From: Hyphomicrobiales bacterium | GTDB taxonomy: Bacteria > Pseudomonadota > Alphaproteobacteria > Rhizobiales > Beijerinckiaceae | Assembly: GCA_900466745.1 (NCBI GenBank) | Contig: UBNE01000022.1 | Coordinates: 676-64,675 of the forward strand | Length of the DNA: 64,000 nt | Direction of reading: 5' to 3' | Shown here: positions 55,078 through 62,977 of the stretch, piece after piece | Layout of the letters: each line of letters starts with the position of its first letter | Numbering within the stretch: position 1 is the stretch's first letter | Made by a program: the position numbers and the translations under genes | The notes under the pieces: generated by a model | What the model was told of the DNA's origin: nothing | Databases searched by the model: none | The model's input: the letters and a program-made list of their open reading frames with translations, nothing else

Positions 55078-56322
55078 TTGATCGAAGCCGCCATGCTGTT
55101 CGCGCTCGGCTTCCTCTGCGCCGCGCTGCTGGCGCTCGCCTGCGTGCCGGCGCTGTCTCGCCGTGCCGACCGCCTGGCGCGCAAGCGGGCGGAGGCCGCT
55201 TTCCCGCTCTCCCTCGCCGAGATCGCCGCCGATCGCGACCATCTGCGCGCCGCGCTCGCGATGCGGATGCGGACGGTGGAGCAGCAGGCCGAAAAGGGCT
55301 TCGCCGCCAAGGCCGGGGCGATGCAGGAGATCGGCCGGCGCGACATGGAGATCGGCCAGCTCAGGCACGACCGCGCCGCGCGCGACGCGCAGATCGCGAC
55401 GCTCTCCGCCGAGCTGGCGCAGACCCGCGCCAGCCTTGACGAGACCCGTTCGGCCCTGGAGGCGGAGCGGGCCGGCCATGCCGGGGCGACCGCGGCGCTG
55501 GAGCAGCGGATCGCCGATCTGGCGGCGCTTGAGGCGAAGCTGACCGAGACCCGCCAGGCCCTGACCGGAACCAGCGCCGATCTCGACGCGCGCTCCGGCG
55601 AGCTCGAGCGCGAGCGCGAGACCGTCGGGCGGACCGAGGCGCTGCTGGCGCAACGGGAGACCGAGCTGGCGCAGAGCCGGGATGCGCATGAGAAGCTCAG
55701 GGTCGCGCAGGTCGAGGACCGGACGCAGATCATGGTGCTGCAGGGCAAGCGGGACGAGCTCGGCGACAGGCTCGCCGCCGCGGAGGAGCGCCTCGCCCGC
55801 AGCGAGGCGGCGCTGGCGGCGATGACGGCGGAGCGCGAGGGCGAGCGTCGGCGCGCCGACGCCTTCGCATCCCGTGCCGAGCAGGCCGAGGCCGGGCTCG
55901 CCGCGGCGAACGCCCAGAGCAGCGCCGCGACGGCCGAGGCGCGGCAGAATGCGCGGCTTCTCGAAGAGGAGCGCGCGGAGCATAAGCAGGCGCAGGAGCG
56001 CATCGATGCCCTGGAAGGCTGGCTCGCCGAGGCCCAGCACTCCCTGGCCGAGGCGCGCCGCCGGCACGAGCAGGAGACGGCCGCCTTGAAGGACACCGAA
56101 CAGGGCCGCGAGACGCGGATCGAGTCGCTGCATGCCGAATTGCAGACGCTGGAAGGCGCCCTGCGGCAGGCCCGCGACGACGGCGCCGCGGCGAAGCGGG
56201 AGCTTGCGGCGCTGCGCCGGGACGCCGCGACGCAAGGCGGCAACATGGCGCTCCGGCAGGAGATCATCCGCCTGGCGGACCGGCTGATGAGCCAGCCCTC
56301 TGGGCGCGAGGCGGCGGAGTGA
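55078..56322 (+). CDS. Membrane-anchored coiled-coil protein
   Basis: About 414 residues from TTG 55078 (ATG 55093 possible). The N-terminus MLFALGFLCAALLALACV is one membrane helix; LSRRADRLARKRAEAAFPLSLAEIAADRDHLR follows as a conserved rhizobial block (given here in part as AFPLSLAEIAADRDHLR), and the rest is a long Ala/Glu/Arg coiled coil. A homologous family of unknown function is common in Rhizobiales. It could be a cell-envelope organiser. No enzyme motif is seen. Confidence 0.65.
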   Translation: MIEAAMLFALGFLCAALLALACVPALSRRADRLARKRAEAAFPLSLAEIAADRDHLRAALAMRMRTVEQQAEKGFAAKAGAMQEIGRRDMEIGQLRHDRAARDAQIATLSAELAQTRASLDETRSALEAERAGHAGATAALEQRIADLAALEAKLTETRQALTGTSADLDARSGELERERETVGRTEALLAQRETELAQSRDAHEKLRVAQVEDRTQIMVLQGKRDELGDRLAAAEERLARSEAALAAMTAEREGERRRADAFASRAEQAEAGLAAANAQSSAATAEARQNARLLEEERAEHKQAQERIDALEGWLAEAQHSLAEARRRHEQETAALKDTEQGRETRIESLHAELQTLEGALRQARDDGAAAKRELAALRRDAATQGGNMALRQEIIRLADRLMSQPSGREAAE

Positions 56323-56391
56323 GGCGAAAAGCGGTTTCCATCGGCAAGGCCATGCTCTAGGAAGGCACGCCCCGCGCCGGATGCCGTTTCA

Positions 56392-57348
56392 ATGGTTTCA
56401 AATCCCGTGACACACAGCCAAATCGACCTTCTGTGCCTCGGCGAGCCGCTCGGCGAGTTCAACGCCACGCGGGCCGAATCCGGCGCCTTCCAGTTCGGCC
56501 AGGGCGGCGACACCTCCAATTGCGCGGTGGCCGCGGCGCGGCAGGGTCTGTCGGTCGGCTATGTCGGCGCGCTCGGCGACGACATGGCCGGGCGCTCGGT
56601 GCGGGCGCTGTGGCGGCGCGAGGGCGTCGACGACAGCCATGTCGCGACGCATCCGAGCGCACCGACCGGGCTTTATTTCGTCGATCACGGCCCGTCCGGC
56701 CATGTCTTCTCCTATCTGCGTGCCGGCTCGGCGGCGAGCCTCTACGGGCCGGGCGACCTGCCGCTGGGGCTGATCGGCGCGGCGCGGATCGTGCAGGCCT
56801 CCGGCATCAGCCAGGCGATCTCGGCCAGCGCCTGCGACGCCGTCTTCACGGCGTTCGAGACGGCGCGCGCCGCCGGGGTGCTGACCGCCTACGACACCAA
56901 TCTGCGCCTGAAGCTCTGGCCGCTGGCGCGGGCCCGCGCGATCATCCATGCCGCCTGCGCCATGGCCGATATCGTGCTGCCGGGGCTCGACGACGCGACG
57001 CAGCTCACCGGGCTGAGCGAGCCGGATGCGATCGTCGATGTCTATCTCGGGCTCGGCGCGCGGGTGGTGGCGCTGACGCTCGGCCATGAGGGCTCGCTGG
57101 TCGCGACGCCGGTGCGGCGCGAGCGCTTCCGCCCGATCAAGGTCGACGCCATCGACGCGACCGGCGCCGGCGACTGCTATGACGGCGCCTTCCTCGCCGA
57201 ATATCTGCGCACCGGCGACGCCTTCGCCGCCGGGGCCTATGCCAATGTCGCCGCGGCGCTGTCGACCCAGGGCTACGGCGCGGTCGCGCCGGTGCCGCGG
57301 CGGGCCGATGTCGAGGCGCGGATGGCGGCGGAGGCCAGGGGTATCTGA
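56392..57348 (+). CDS. PfkB-family sugar kinase
   Basis: 318 residues. PfkB signatures: GGDTSNCAVAAARQGLSVGYVG (given as GDTSNCAVAAARQGLSVG) near residue 40 and DATGAGDCYDGAFLAEYL near 255, the anion-hole/ATP site. ISQAISASACDAVF and LKLWPLARAR resemble 2-keto-3-deoxygluconate kinases (KdgK), but substrate is uncertain. It is joined to the HAD phosphatase by a 1-base TGATG overlap. Confidence 0.82.
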   Translation: MVSNPVTHSQIDLLCLGEPLGEFNATRAESGAFQFGQGGDTSNCAVAAARQGLSVGYVGALGDDMAGRSVRALWRREGVDDSHVATHPSAPTGLYFVDHGPSGHVFSYLRAGSAASLYGPGDLPLGLIGAARIVQASGISQAISASACDAVFTAFETARAAGVLTAYDTNLRLKLWPLARARAIIHAACAMADIVLPGLDDATQLTGLSEPDAIVDVYLGLGARVVALTLGHEGSLVATPVRRERFRPIKVDAIDATGAGDCYDGAFLAEYLRTGDAFAAGAYANVAAALSTQGYGAVAPVPRRADVEARMAAEARGI

Positions 57349-58208
57349 TGACGGTTCCGGTCCTGAAGCAGGCGGGCGCGCTCCTCGCCCGCTACGATGT
57401 GCTGATCAGCGATGTCTGGGGCGTCGTCCATGACGGGCTCTGGGCGCTGGAGCCGGCCTGCGCGGCCCTCGCCGCCTTCCGCGAGCGCGGCGGCGCGGTG
57501 GTGCTGCTCTCGAACGCGCCGGGGCCTTCGGACCACGTCGCCAGGCTGCTCGACGCCAAGCGGGTGCCGCGCACGGCCTGGGACAGCCTGGTCACCTCCG
57601 GCGACGTCACCCGCGCGCTGATCGCGGAGAGCCATCACAAGCGCGCCTATCACATCGGCTGGGCCAGCGACCGCGCGGTGTTCGAGGGGCTGGATGTCGA
57701 GCTGGTCGACGAAGCGCGGGCCGATCTCGTCGTCGCGACCGAGCTCAACGACTACCGCACCGAGACGCCGGAGCAGTACCGGCCCCTTCTCAGCCGCTTC
57801 GCGGCGCGCGGCCTGCCCTTCGTCTGCGGCAATCCCGATCTCGTCGTGCATGTCGGCGAGGACCTGCTGCCCTGCGCCGGCTCGCTCGCGACCATCTACG
57901 AGGAGCTGGGCGGCAGCGTCGCCTGGGCCGGCAAGCCCTATCGCCCGGCCTACGACCTGGCGCTGGCGGCGGCGGCCGGGCTGCGCGGAGGGCGCCCGGT
58001 CGAGGCGGAGAAGGTGCTGGTGATCGGCGACGCGGTCCGCACCGACCTCGCCGGCGCGCGGCTGATGGGCTTCGACAGCCTGTTCGTCGCCGGCGGCATC
58101 CATCGCGAGGAGACGATGCGGGGCGGCGAGGTCGACCCGGCGGGGCTTGCCAGGGTGCTCGACGGCCTGCCGGTGCAGCCCGTCGCCGCGATGGCGGCGC
58201 TGGCCTGA
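57348..58208 (+). CDS. HAD-superfamily class IIA phosphatase (TIGR01459-like)
   Basis: 286 residues. Motif I is ISDVWGVVHDG (near 20-30), motif II SNAP, and motif III/IV KPYRPAY with VIGDAVRTDLAGARLMGFDS. The FRERGGAVVLLSNAPGP and GNPDLVVHVGE fits the class IIA branch of nagD-like phosphatases. The natural substrate is unknown; coupling to a sugar kinase suggests a phosphosugar cycle or control. It ends 13 bases from the convergent ribA. Confidence 0.8.
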   Translation: MTVPVLKQAGALLARYDVLISDVWGVVHDGLWALEPACAALAAFRERGGAVVLLSNAPGPSDHVARLLDAKRVPRTAWDSLVTSGDVTRALIAESHHKRAYHIGWASDRAVFEGLDVELVDEARADLVVATELNDYRTETPEQYRPLLSRFAARGLPFVCGNPDLVVHVGEDLLPCAGSLATIYEELGGSVAWAGKPYRPAYDLALAAAAGLRGGRPVEAEKVLVIGDAVRTDLAGARLMGFDSLFVAGGIHREETMRGGEVDPAGLARVLDGLPVQPVAAMAALA

Positions 58209-58221
58209 GAGCGCCGGCGCC

Positions 58222-59349
58222 TCAGTCCTTGGGCGCGGCGCGCGCCATCAGCGCGTCCATGTCGATGAGGTGTCCGGCCCGGTCGCGCTTGGAAGCGAGG
58301 TAGCGGACATTATGGGCGTTCGGCCGCCCGAGCACGCGCTGGCTCGCCGCGACCTCCAGCCCCGCCGCCTCGATCGCGCCGATCTTTTGCGGGTTGTTGG
58401 TGAGGGCGACGACGCGCGAGACGCCGAGCTGCTTCAGCATCGTCGCGGCGAAATCGAAATGGCGCTGGTCGAGGTCGAAGCCGAGCACCTCGTCGGCGTC
58501 GTAGGTGTCCCAGCCCTGGCTCTGCAGCTTGTAGGCGCGCATCTTGTTGGAGATGCCGTTGCCGCGCCCTTCCTGATCGAGATAGAGCAGGACGCCGCCC
58601 TCATGGGCCGCCATCCACTGCACGGTCTCGCGGAGCTGGTCGCCGCAGTCGCATTTCAGCGAGCCGAAGAGGTCGCCGGTCAGGCAGGCGGAGTGCAGCC
58701 GCACCGGCACGGCGGCAGAGAAATCGGGCTTGCCGACGATGATCGCGACCTGGTCGCGCAAGCCTTCGCCGCCGCGGAAGACGACGAATTCGGTGTCGGG
58801 CGCGCCTTCCAGCGGCACCGGCGCGCGGCCGACGATCCTGAGCGAGGCGGCCTGCACGGCGCGATAGGCGTTCACCGCCGCGATATCGGCCGCGACCAGG
58901 GATTCGCCGGCGACGGCGGCGGCGCCGACCGGGACGACGAGCACGGCCGGCAGGACGAGCGACAGGCGCGCCAGCTCCAGCGCCGCGCCGTCGAGGGCGG
59001 AGGCCGGGGCGACGGGCGCGTCCATGCGGCTGTCCAGCCTGAAGGCGAGATAGGCGATCCGGTCGAGATCGATGGCCGGCAGCGCGAAGATGCCGGGCTC
59101 GACCCGCTCGCGGGCGCCGAGACGGCGCAGCCTCGCCGGAGTCAGCACGAGGTGGCCGTTGCCGGCGGCGAGCGTGTCGAGGCGGCGCACCAGCTCGCTG
59201 TCCGCGAGCTCGGCCGACAGGGCCAAGGCGAGGTTTTCACCGTCCTGCAGGAGAACGGGCCGGCCGGCGCGGAATTCCGCGATGGCCCGCTCCACCACGA
59301 CCCGCAGGGTCTCGCCGGGACGGCCGAAAAGCGTAGGCGACTCAGGCAT
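58222..59349 (-). CDS. ribA: GTP cyclohydrolase II with degenerate RibB-like N-terminus
   Basis: 375 residues. The C-terminal GTP cyclohydrolase II domain (near 190-360) has the zinc ligands in HSACLTGDLFGSLKCDCG, DQEGRGNGISNKMRAY, and DLRHFDFAA-type LDQRHFDFAATML. It converts GTP to a diaminopyrimidine, normally the entry to riboflavin. The N-terminal ~170 residues have the fold pattern of RibB, but GRPVLLQDGENLALALSAE lacks the acidic DxxxREN motif, so it is not active as a DHBP synthase. It lies on the same strand as the MT-GT-PTPS-oxidoreductase run. Confidence 0.88.
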   Translation of the reverse strand: MPESPTLFGRPGETLRVVVERAIAEFRAGRPVLLQDGENLALALSAELADSELVRRLDTLAAGNGHLVLTPARLRRLGARERVEPGIFALPAIDLDRIAYLAFRLDSRMDAPVAPASALDGAALELARLSLVLPAVLVVPVGAAAVAGESLVAADIAAVNAYRAVQAASLRIVGRAPVPLEGAPDTEFVVFRGGEGLRDQVAIIVGKPDFSAAVPVRLHSACLTGDLFGSLKCDCGDQLRETVQWMAAHEGGVLLYLDQEGRGNGISNKMRAYKLQSQGWDTYDADEVLGFDLDQRHFDFAATMLKQLGVSRVVALTNNPQKIGAIEAAGLEVAASQRVLGRPNAHNVRYLASKRDRAGHLIDMDALMARAAPKD

Positions 59350-59569
59350 GCAAACAAAACCTGTCAGGTCGGGCCGTTCGCGGCCGGGAAGCAGCGGAAA
59401 TCAGCCGCGGCCACGATATAGGTAATCGTCGCACGGCATTCCACCAACGTCTCGCGGCAGGTCAGGTTCCGCAATCGAATCCATGCATGGCCGCACTCCC
59501 GGCTTCCGGGCGCGGTCCGGCCGGGCGGCGCAGGATAGCGCGGTCGGGCCGGGGAGGCGATGCCCGTGC

Positions 59570-60409
59570 TCAGACGGGGCGCGCCCAGAGGTCCTGGTGC
59601 CCGACCAGGACGGAGGCCGCGTCGCGGCGGGCCGCGAGCCAGCTCGCGATCGCGGCGGCCTCGAGCTGCCCGGTCTCGCGCACCGCCTCGGCGATGCCTT
59701 CGGCGAGGGCCTGCCGCAGCGGGCCGCTCCCGCCGTCGAGCATCCAGGCGCTGTCGCCGGTCGAGACCGCGAGGCCGGATTTCCGAAAGGCTTCGGCCAT
59801 GATCTCGCAGGCTTCCGGTCCCGCGGCGGGGCCGAAGCCCTTGTCCATGTGCTGGTGGTGCTTGAACGCGGCCAGCATCTGCGCGTCGGCGCGATGAGCC
59901 GGCTTCCAGCGTTCGCGCCCGTCATAGGTCAGCGCGGCGTAGAGCGGCAGCTTCGGGCCGGCGAGGGCGGCGACGAAACGCTCGATCCAGGTCTTCGAGG
60001 CGAGGTCGAAGAAGGCCGCCGCCGTGACCAGATCGGGCTGCCAGCCCAAGACCCATTCGAGATCCTTGTCGAGATCGACCCGGCGCGTATCGACCGTGAT
60101 CGTCTTGTCGCCCTTGGCGAGGACGAGCTCCTCGCCCTGTTCGCGGGCCTCGTCCGCCCAGGCCCGCAGGTGCTCGCGCGCCCTGGCCAGGAGGGCGCCG
60201 TCATGGTCGACCAGCGTCCAGTGCTGCCGTGCGGGCAGGGCGGCGTAGCTGCCGCGCAGGTTGGAGCCGGCGCCGCTGCCGAGGTCGAGCACCGAGAGCG
60301 AGGGCTTGTCGGCGAAATAGGCGCCGACCGCCGCCAGCACCTGCGGATTGCGCGCCGCATGGTCCGCCGGTTCGCGCAGCGCGAGCCATTCCGGAGAGAA
60401 CCCAGCCAT
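59570..60409 (-). CDS. Class I SAM methyltransferase in the PTPS/RibA set
   Basis: 279 residues. SAM loop VLDLGSGAGSNLRGSY (near 39-54), acidic loop WTLVDHDGALL, later WQPDLVTAAAFFDL. The acceptor is unknown; it starts directly after the glycosyltransferase stop (no gap), so the two are coupled. MT, GT, PTPS-like protein and oxidoreductase on one strand suggests methylation of a glycosylated small molecule. Confidence 0.8.
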   Translation of the reverse strand: MAGFSPEWLALREPADHAARNPQVLAAVGAYFADKPSLSVLDLGSGAGSNLRGSYAALPARQHWTLVDHDGALLARAREHLRAWADEAREQGEELVLAKGDKTITVDTRRVDLDKDLEWVLGWQPDLVTAAAFFDLASKTWIERFVAALAGPKLPLYAALTYDGRERWKPAHRADAQMLAAFKHHQHMDKGFGPAAGPEACEIMAEAFRKSGLAVSTGDSAWMLDGGSGPLRQALAEGIAEAVRETGQLEAAAIASWLAARRDAASVLVGHQDLWARPV

Positions 60410-61474
60410 TCATCCCACCTTTCGGCCGTCGCGGCCGAGGCACGCCGCGGCGACGATCCGGGCCGTGTCCCGCCAACGCGGCAACATCGCCGCCGCCGAC
60501 CAGGCGGCATCGGCGCGCCGGCGACGTTCAGCCGGCGCATCAATCAGGCTTGCGAGGGCCTTGGCAAGTGCCGCCGCGTCGCCGGGCGGCACTTTCAGGG
60601 CCGCCGCGTCCGGCAAGGCGTCGGCGCCGGCGCCGCTGTGGGTGCAGACGATGGGCAGGCCATGGGCGAGGGCTTCCGTCAGCGCCATGCCGTAGCCCTC
60701 GTAGAGCGAGGGCATGACGAAGAGGTCGGCCCCGGCATAGAGCGCGGCGAGGCGCCCGGCGCTCACGGCGCCGGCGAGGCGGATGCGCTGCTCCAGCCCG
60801 CAACGCGCGATGCGGGCGCGCAATGCCGCGGCCGTGGCCGGCGCAGGCTCCGGCGAGCCGGCGATGGTCAGGGTCCAGCTCCGCCCGGCGAGGGTGGCGA
60901 GCGCCTCGATCAGCAGGTCGTAGCCCTTCCTGGGAATGAGCGATCCCACCGCGAGGAGCCGCAGCGCCGCCCCGTCCGGCCCGCCCGCCGCGCGCGGGGC
61001 CGGGTCGGTGCCCGGCACGGCGACGGCGATCCGCTCCGGCGGCACGCCGTAGTCGCAGATCAGCGCATCGCGCGTCGCAGGGCCGGTGACGACGACGGCG
61101 CGGGCATGTCCCAGCGCCAGCCTCTCGCTGCGGTGCAGGGTTTCGGCCGCCGCGGCGGGCAGGCCGGTCTCCCGCGCGAGCGGATGATGGACGAGCGCGA
61201 CGAGGCGCCCGGAGAACCGCGCCGCCAGCGCCTGGGGGAAGGCGCCGCCGGCCAGCCCGTCGACCAGCAGCACCTCTTCGGGAGCGGCCTGCGCCAGAAG
61301 CGCCTCCGTCGCCTCCAGCTCAGCCTGCGTCGGGAAGGGGAAGCCGCCGGGCAAGGCGAGGTGGCGGGCCGGGATGCCGGCCTCGCGCCATTCCCGCAGC
61401 AGGCGCCGGTCGTAGCCGTAGCCGCCGGTGGGCGCGCCGAGGTCTCCGGGAATGGCGAAGACGATCCCGCTCAC
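60410..61474 (-). CDS. GT4 family glycosyltransferase in the PTPS/RibA set
   Basis: 354 residues from GTG 61474. GT-B fold with AVGSLIPRKGYDLLIEAL in the C-terminal half and the retaining-GT motif MPSLYEGYGMALTEALAHG (EX7E). N-terminal PTGGYGYDRRLLREW matches GT4 enzymes. It overlaps the PTPS-like stop by 4 bases (GTGA). The acceptor is inferred to be the product of the same cluster. Confidence 0.85.
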   Translation of the reverse strand: MSGIVFAIPGDLGAPTGGYGYDRRLLREWREAGIPARHLALPGGFPFPTQAELEATEALLAQAAPEEVLLVDGLAGGAFPQALAARFSGRLVALVHHPLARETGLPAAAAETLHRSERLALGHARAVVVTGPATRDALICDYGVPPERIAVAVPGTDPAPRAAGGPDGAALRLLAVGSLIPRKGYDLLIEALATLAGRSWTLTIAGSPEPAPATAAALRARIARCGLEQRIRLAGAVSAGRLAALYAGADLFVMPSLYEGYGMALTEALAHGLPIVCTHSGAGADALPDAAALKVPPGDAAALAKALASLIDAPAERRRRADAAWSAAAMLPRWRDTARIVAAACLGRDGRKVG

Positions 61475-61872
61475 CCGAGCGGGCCCTCATAGCTAGCGCG
61501 GGCGAGATCGGTCTCGTGGAGGGTGACGCGGATGCGGGCGAGGCCGGCGCCGTCGGCGCCCAGCGCGCCGGAGGCGGCCGCCGCCGCCATGGCGTCGAAG
61601 ATGTGCTTGCAGAGGAATTCCGTGGTGGTGAGCATGCCGGCGAATTGCGGCAGGGCATCGAGATTCTGGTATTTCAGCGGCGCCAGCGTCGCGGCGAGCA
61701 CGTCGAGCGCCGCGCCGATGTCGACCACGACATTCTGCGGGTTCAGCCTTTCGCGGAAGAAGGCGACGTCGACGATGAAGGTCGCGCCGTGCAGATTCTG
61801 CGCCGGCCCGAAGAACGGATCGGGCAGGGAATGGCCGATCATGATGCGGTCGCGGACTTCGACGGAAAACAT
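61471..61872 (-). CDS. PTPS/QueD-fold protein with incomplete zinc site
   Basis: 133 residues. The fold pattern of 6-pyruvoyl-tetrahydropterin synthase is clear: VEVRDRIMIGHSL near residue 5-16, then PFFGPAQNLHGATFIVDVAF and the C-terminal HETDLARASYEG. The usual three zinc histidines are H14, H28 and a third in HGH; here the third is A30 (LHGA). The catalytic cysteine between H14 and H28 is missing. So it is unlikely to make the standard PTPS or QueD reaction. It is the first tailoring gene after the oxidoreductase (55-base gap). Confidence 0.8.
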   Translation of the reverse strand: MFSVEVRDRIMIGHSLPDPFFGPAQNLHGATFIVDVAFFRERLNPQNVVVDIGAALDVLAATLAPLKYQNLDALPQFAGMLTTTEFLCKHIFDAMAAAAASGALGADGAGLARIRVTLHETDLARASYEGPLG

Positions 61873-61927
61873 GCGGGCTCCTGTTGCGGGTGGAACGGGT
61901 CCTAAGGGGGGCTGCGCCGAAGCGCCG

Positions 61928-62935
61928 TCAGTAGCGCAGCACGGCGGTGAGGCCGGACCAGCCGGGGGCCAGGACGGCGGGGATCTGTGCGGGCGCTTCC
62001 GAAAACGGAATCTCCTGCGTGATCAGCGCATCGAGCCGGTCGTCGGCGAGCAGCTCCATCGCGGCGCGGGCGCGGCGGCCATGGCTCCAGCGCGCCCGGC
62101 GGGACGGGGCGACCGCCGCGACCTGGGAGGAGACGAGCTGAAGCCGCCGGGCATGGAAGGCGCCGCCCAGCGGCGCCGGCACCGTTCCCTCGCCATACCA
62201 GCTCAATTCGACGATGCGGGCCTCGTTCCCGGCGCAGCCGATCGCGGTGGCGAAGCCGGCGGCGCTGGCGCTGGCGTGGAAGACGATGTCGGCGTCCCGC
62301 GGCGCGGCCGCGGGCAGGGCGAAGCGCAGCCCAAGCGCCTCCGCCACGGCCCGCCGGGATGGCTCGACATCGACCAGCGTGACCTCCGCGCCCGGGAGGC
62401 GCGCGGCGAGCCAGCCGGTGAGCAGGCCGATGACGCCGCCGCCCACGATCACGATCCTGTCAGCGGGGCCGGAGCCGGCGTCCCAATGGGCGTTGAGCGC
62501 GGTTTCCATATTGGCGGCGAGCACGGCGCGGCGCGGCGGCACCGTGTCGGGAACCGGGACGAGGCAGGCCCGCGGGGCGACGAAGCGCTGCTGATGCGGA
62601 TGCAGGCAGAAGACCGGCCGCCCGCGCAGATCCGGCGGGCCGGCCTCGACGCGGCCGACCGCGCAATAGCCGTATTTCACCGGGAAGGGGAAGGCGCCCT
62701 CCTGGAACGGGGCGCGCATCCGCTCATGCTCGGAGGCGGGGACTCGCCCCTCATGGACGAGCCTCTCGGTGCCGCGGCTGATGCCGCTCCACAGGGTGGC
62801 GACGAGGCAGTCCTCCGGTCCGGCCGGCGGGAGAGGCGCGGCATTCAGCCGGCATTCACGGGGCGATGCATACCAAAGTGCCAGGGGATTTGCCCTTGCG
62901 TCATCTGTGGTTGCGGTCTTTACCTCCCGCGCCAT
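61928..62935 (-). CDS. MDR oxidoreductase (BchC-like), zinc site not evident
   Basis: 335 residues. The N-terminal GroES-like domain has SGISRGTERLVHEGRVP, as in BchC and related MDR enzymes, and YGYCAVGRVEAGP. The nucleotide loop is VIVGGGVIGLLTGWLAARL. No Cys at the usual catalytic-zinc position of alcohol dehydrogenases. ATG 62935 lies 42 bases from the divergent opgH. It is upstream of the PTPS-like gene on the same strand. Confidence 0.8.
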   Translation of the reverse strand: MAREVKTATTDDARANPLALWYASPRECRLNAAPLPPAGPEDCLVATLWSGISRGTERLVHEGRVPASEHERMRAPFQEGAFPFPVKYGYCAVGRVEAGPPDLRGRPVFCLHPHQQRFVAPRACLVPVPDTVPPRRAVLAANMETALNAHWDAGSGPADRIVIVGGGVIGLLTGWLAARLPGAEVTLVDVEPSRRAVAEALGLRFALPAAAPRDADIVFHASASAAGFATAIGCAGNEARIVELSWYGEGTVPAPLGGAFHARRLQLVSSQVAAVAPSRRARWSHGRRARAAMELLADDRLDALITQEIPFSEAPAQIPAVLAPGWSGLTAVLRY

Positions 62936-62977
62936 TGCGATCCGATCCCGTCTGTCCGAGCCCGCCTGCAGCCGATC

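Noticed and set aside
59350-59569. FMN riboswitch before ribA
   Set aside because: The region lacks the conserved FMN aptamer sequences such as AGGGT...GCCCAC blocks; no matching helix pattern seen.
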